A stretch of 42,192 nt of DNA from JALZCH01 sp036387315 (lineage in GTDB: Bacteria > Acidobacteriota > Blastocatellia > Pyrinomonadales > Pyrinomonadaceae). Under the pieces are notes generated by a model. It had not been told where the DNA came from and ran no database searches. It saw only the letters and a program-made list of their open reading frames with translations. This document shows positions 39,962 to 42,192 of the stretch, piece by piece. The DNA is taken from the NCBI GenBank assembly GCA_036387315.1, contig DASVTY010000109.1, forward strand, positions 1 to 42,192. Direction: 5' to 3'. Each line of letters begins with the position of its first letter. The first letter of the stretch is position 1. The translations under genes and the position numbers were made by a program.

Positions 39962-40054
39962 TTTCAGTTAATCTCCGTCAGTTAAAAGGTCAAAGGCGAC
40001 TATAAAGAGTTTGCGGCGAAAAGTTCAAGCGAGACGGAATTCGTCGGGCAAAGT

Positions 40055-40096
40055 AAAAGCGCGACTCGAAGCCGGAGACCGGCGAGTCGCGCTTTT
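40055..40096. repeat. 14-bp hairpin with nested stem
   Basis: The arms at 40055-40068 and 40083-40096 are perfect 14-nt complements. A second stem (GCCGG against CCGGC) lies in the loop. It sits between the Nramp start and the small zinc-ribbon gene and may end that gene's transcript on the minus strand, though no clear U-tract follows. The rest of 39962-40147 holds nothing recognised. Confidence 0.7.
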
Positions 40097-40147
40097 CGGC
40101 AGGCGGATTGTAGCGGGCTGGAAAAGAACGGGCGGGGAAAAAGCGGG

Positions 40148-40399
40148 TTATCGTTTTTCATCTCGGATCGCGTTTGCCGCGACCGGCGAGAAATAAAATC
40201 TGCCGAATGTTTGCAATGTGTTCGGGTTAAAGCGGCGGCGCGCGCCGCATTTTATGCAAACTCGGTAACTGTCGTTCAGGCTCGAAAACGGGCGGCTCAA
40301 TTGCCGGTGATGACAGCCGAACAACGAAGCTATAATTCCGACAGGATTTTCTTTCGCCGCGTTTTGTGATTTTCGTGTTTCGTTCGAATGTTCTCGCAT
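40148..40399 (-). CDS. Small zinc-ribbon-like protein, function unknown
   Basis: From ATG 40399 this is an 83-residue basic protein; a GTG at 40432 would add 11 residues. The core has four likely zinc ligands: GCHHRQLSRPFSS and YRVCIKCGARRRF (a C-x-H and a C-x2-C pair), with the surrounding pattern SRPF...YRVCxxCGARRxF and a Gly-Arg-Phe-Tyr-Phe end. This looks like a treble-clef or zinc-ribbon fold, and I recall similar small acidobacterial proteins, though none was searched. No ribosome binding site is obvious. It stands alone on the minus strand between the Nramp gene and the GGDEF-EAL gene. It could bind nucleic acid; that is only a guess. Confidence 0.6.
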   Translation of the reverse strand: MREHSNETRKSQNAAKENPVGIIASLFGCHHRQLSRPFSSLNDSYRVCIKCGARRRFNPNTLQTFGRFYFSPVAANAIRDEKR

Positions 40400-40481
40400 A
40401 AATCTTTGTTTTAAATCGTTGTTCTCAATCACTCATCGCGACAGACGCGGTGCCTGCCGAGATTTTGCGGATGTTTGTAAA

Positions 40482-40515
40482 AAAAAGAAAAACGGGCGAA
40501 GAAGAGCTTCGCCCG
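40482..40515 (-). terminator. Terminator of the GGDEF-EAL gene
   Basis: On the minus strand a 9-bp stem (40515-40507 with 40501-40493) with a 5-nt loop is followed by a T-rich run down to 40482. It lies about 30 nt past the GGDEF-EAL stop, the expected place for an intrinsic terminator. Confidence 0.85.
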
Positions 40516-40545
40516 CAGAAGTCTTAGTCTAATTGTTCTCAGAAA

Positions 40546-42192
40546 TTAACCGTTTGAAACTAAACGCAGATTGCCGCGGCGGATTGATTCGCGGTGAGCA
40601 ATTGATTTGAGATTTGAGGAGTTGATGCAATTTGCAACTTCGCTCGCCGGAACCGGCTGCGAAAATAAAAATCCTTGTCCGAAATCGCAATTCATCTGGC
40701 GGAGCTGTTCGAGTTGTTCGAGCGTTTCGATTCCTTCGGCGACCACGCGCATTTGCATATTTCGCGCCAGAGCGATAATTGCGCGAACGATTTCCGCGCC
40801 GTCCGATTCTTCGCTCATTCGGGTGATGAACGAGCGGTCAATTTTTAAAGTCGAAATCGGAAATTCGTGTAAATAGCTGAGCGACGAATAGCCGGTGCCG
40901 AAATCGTCGAGCGCAATCGAAACGCCGATTCGGCTCAATTCTTTTAATACGCGCGCCGTGTTTTTCAGATTCTTCGCCATTGCGCTTTCGGTAATCTCAA
41001 GCTGCAGGCAAGCGGCGTTCAGCCCGGTTTCACGTAAAATACGGCGGACGTTTTCGACCAAGCCGTTTTGAGCGAATTGTCTGGTCGAGACGTTGACGCT
41101 GATTGTTATTTCGGGATTGACTAAACCGGATTTTTGCCATTCGCGCATCTGGCGGCAGCTTTCCGCCAGTATCCAACTGTCAATCTGATTTATCAAACCG
41201 TTTTCTTCGGCGAGCGGGACAAACTCCGAAGGCATTAAAACCCCGAAAACCGGATGATTCCAGCGAGCGAGGGCTTCAAAACTACAGATTTCATCGGTAT
41301 CGAGACATTGCACGGGCTGATAATGAACCATCAATTCGCCGCGTTCCGCAGCGCGCCGCAAATCGTTCGCCAGACGCAGCAGGCGGCTTGCGTTGGCATA
41401 CATTTCCTGATCGAAAACGACGTAACAGCCTTTTCCGCGCGCTTTCGCCTGATACATTGCGGCGTCGGCGTCGCGCAAAATTTCGCTCGTATCCGCGTAA
41501 GCGATTTCGCTCGTAGCAATTCCGATGCTCGTGCCGATAAAAATCTCCTGACCGGCAAGCTCAAACGGGTCGCTCAATCGCTGCTTAATGCGCTCGGCGA
41601 CGCGCACCGCCTGACTAATGTCGGGCAAATCTTCCAGAAGAATCGTAAATTCGTCGCCGCCCAGACGCGCCACCGTGTCGCGCCCGCGCAGGCATTCGAG
41701 CAGACGCGCCGCCGTGCCTTTGAGCAAATCGTCGCCGACGACGTGACCTAAAGAATCGTTGACGAGCTTGAAGCCGTCCAGATCGAGAAACAAAACCGCA
41801 ATCAATTTGCCCGTTTCCTTGCTCCGCTCCAGCGCCTGTTCGAGCTTTCGCGTGTAAGAAGCGCGATTCGGCAGCCCGGTCAGCGCGTCGTGGGAGGCGT
41901 CGTGTCGGAGCTTGTCTTCGGCGTTTTTGCGGAGCGTCACGTCTTGAGTTTGAAAAATCAGGTGTTTGACCGAATTTTGCGCGTCGCCGGCGGTCGAAGC
42001 GCTCAAAAGCGCCCAAACTTCTTTTTCGTCCCGTCTGATCAGCCGCACTTCCATCTGACAAGCCGGAAACTCGCCTGCCAGCAGACCTTCGATTTTCGCT
42101 TCGAGCGGGGGCAGATCGCTTTCGTGAACGATTGATTGGTAATTAGATTGGAGCAAATCGCTCTCGTCTCGTCCGAGCAGCTCGCTCAAACT
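40546..42192 (-). CDS. PAS-GGDEF-EAL cyclic-di-GMP protein, C-terminal part (cut by right edge)
   Basis: About 548 residues are visible; the N-terminus lies beyond the window, and the reading frame is open to the edge. A PAS domain (about 1-90) is followed by a GGDEF domain (about 100-265; SHDALTGLPNRASY, LFLDLDGFKLVNDSLGH, and RGRD-TVARL-GGDEF with the product-inhibition RxxD site at correct spacing). An EAL domain follows (about 280-530): FEALARWNHP, VNVSTRQF, LEITESAM, DDFGTGYSSL, KIDRSFI and VAEGIETLEQL, with all catalytic residues present. Both synthase and phosphodiesterase could be active. The visible TTG near 42189 is not a credible start, since a PAS domain begins earlier. Confidence 0.93.
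   Translation of the reverse strand, partial: SLSELLGRDESDLLQSNYQSIVHESDLPPLEAKIEGLLAGEFPACQMEVRLIRRDEKEVWALLSASTAGDAQNSVKHLIFQTQDVTLRKNAEDKLRHDASHDALTGLPNRASYTRKLEQALERSKETGKLIAVLFLDLDGFKLVNDSLGHVVGDDLLKGTAARLLECLRGRDTVARLGGDEFTILLEDLPDISQAVRVAERIKQRLSDPFELAGQEIFIGTSIGIATSEIAYADTSEILRDADAAMYQAKARGKGCYVVFDQEMYANASRLLRLANDLRRAAERGELMVHYQPVQCLDTDEICSFEALARWNHPVFGVLMPSEFVPLAEENGLINQIDSWILAESCRQMREWQKSGLVNPEITISVNVSTRQFAQNGLVENVRRILRETGLNAACLQLEITESAMAKNLKNTARVLKELSRIGVSIALDDFGTGYSSLSYLHEFPISTLKIDRSFITRMSEESDGAEIVRAIIALARNMQMRVVAEGIETLEQLEQLRQMNCDFGQGFLFSQPVPASEVANCINSSNLKSIAHRESIRRGNLRLVSNG

Overview
The window is a stretch of ordinary, mostly single-copy bacterial chromosome. No rRNA, tRNA, CRISPR array, phage or transposase gene was found. 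Base composition is close to balanced, and genes lie on both strands in short operons with small gaps. The gene mix includes bactofilin, a GH63 glucosidase, an MXAN_5187-like protein, PrkA with YeaH, a VanW protein, selA, a tryptophan 2,3-dioxygenase and many exported hydrolases. It suggests a heterotrophic soil or sediment bacterium, most likely an acidobacterium of the Blastocatellia/Pyrinomonadaceae type. That placement is an inference from gene content, not a proven assignment.

Layout. Positions 1-8.1 kb hold the N-terminal part of a GH63 glucosidase running off the left edge, two strong hairpins, bactofilin, ttcA, a large secreted CubicO-type serine hydrolase, a Uma2 protein and a NifS/IscS-type cysteine desulfurase. 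Positions 8.1-13.3 kb hold an FHA-GAF-class III cyclase with mreB, an M50 site-2 protease with CBS domains, and an SDR protein. Positions 13.3-20.5 kb hold a 5'-nucleotidase, a GHL10 glycosidase, kynA, a cold-shock protein with a long leader, an MXAN_5187-like protein and selA. Positions 20.9-26.9 kb hold prkA, an alpha/beta hydrolase, yeaH and a VanW-glycosyltransferase fusion. Positions 27-30.8 kb hold a MATE exporter, aat and a PhoX-like protein. Positions 31.4-36.4 kb look like a nucleoside salvage cluster (pyrimidine-nucleoside phosphorylase, BMP lipoprotein, ABC ATPase) interrupted by an AT-rich small gene. The right end holds an orphan AF2212-type antitoxin, a two-helix membrane protein, a CNB-gated MscS channel coupled to a divergent Nramp transporter, a small zinc-ribbon protein and a PAS-GGDEF-EAL protein cut by the right edge.

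How the genes work together. Several genes connect to cyclic nucleotides: a class III cyclase, a channel with an intact cyclic-nucleotide cassette, and a GGDEF-EAL protein with apparently intact synthase, I-site and phosphodiesterase motifs. PrkA and YeaH are the usual stress-kinase pair, but an extra hydrolase sits between them and no spoVR follows.

Most unusual. Between 10.9 and 31.4 kb, seven intergenic gaps hold inverted repeats whose arms are built from short tandem words of 7, 8 or 9 nt. The words differ at each site but the architecture is the same. Several arrays fill the gap from stop codon to start codon and occupy the place of a ribosome binding site. Separately, the last 54 nt of yeaH are copied (47/54 identical) as the last 54 nt of the downstream VanW-fusion gene. 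These two observations are the best candidates for something undescribed.
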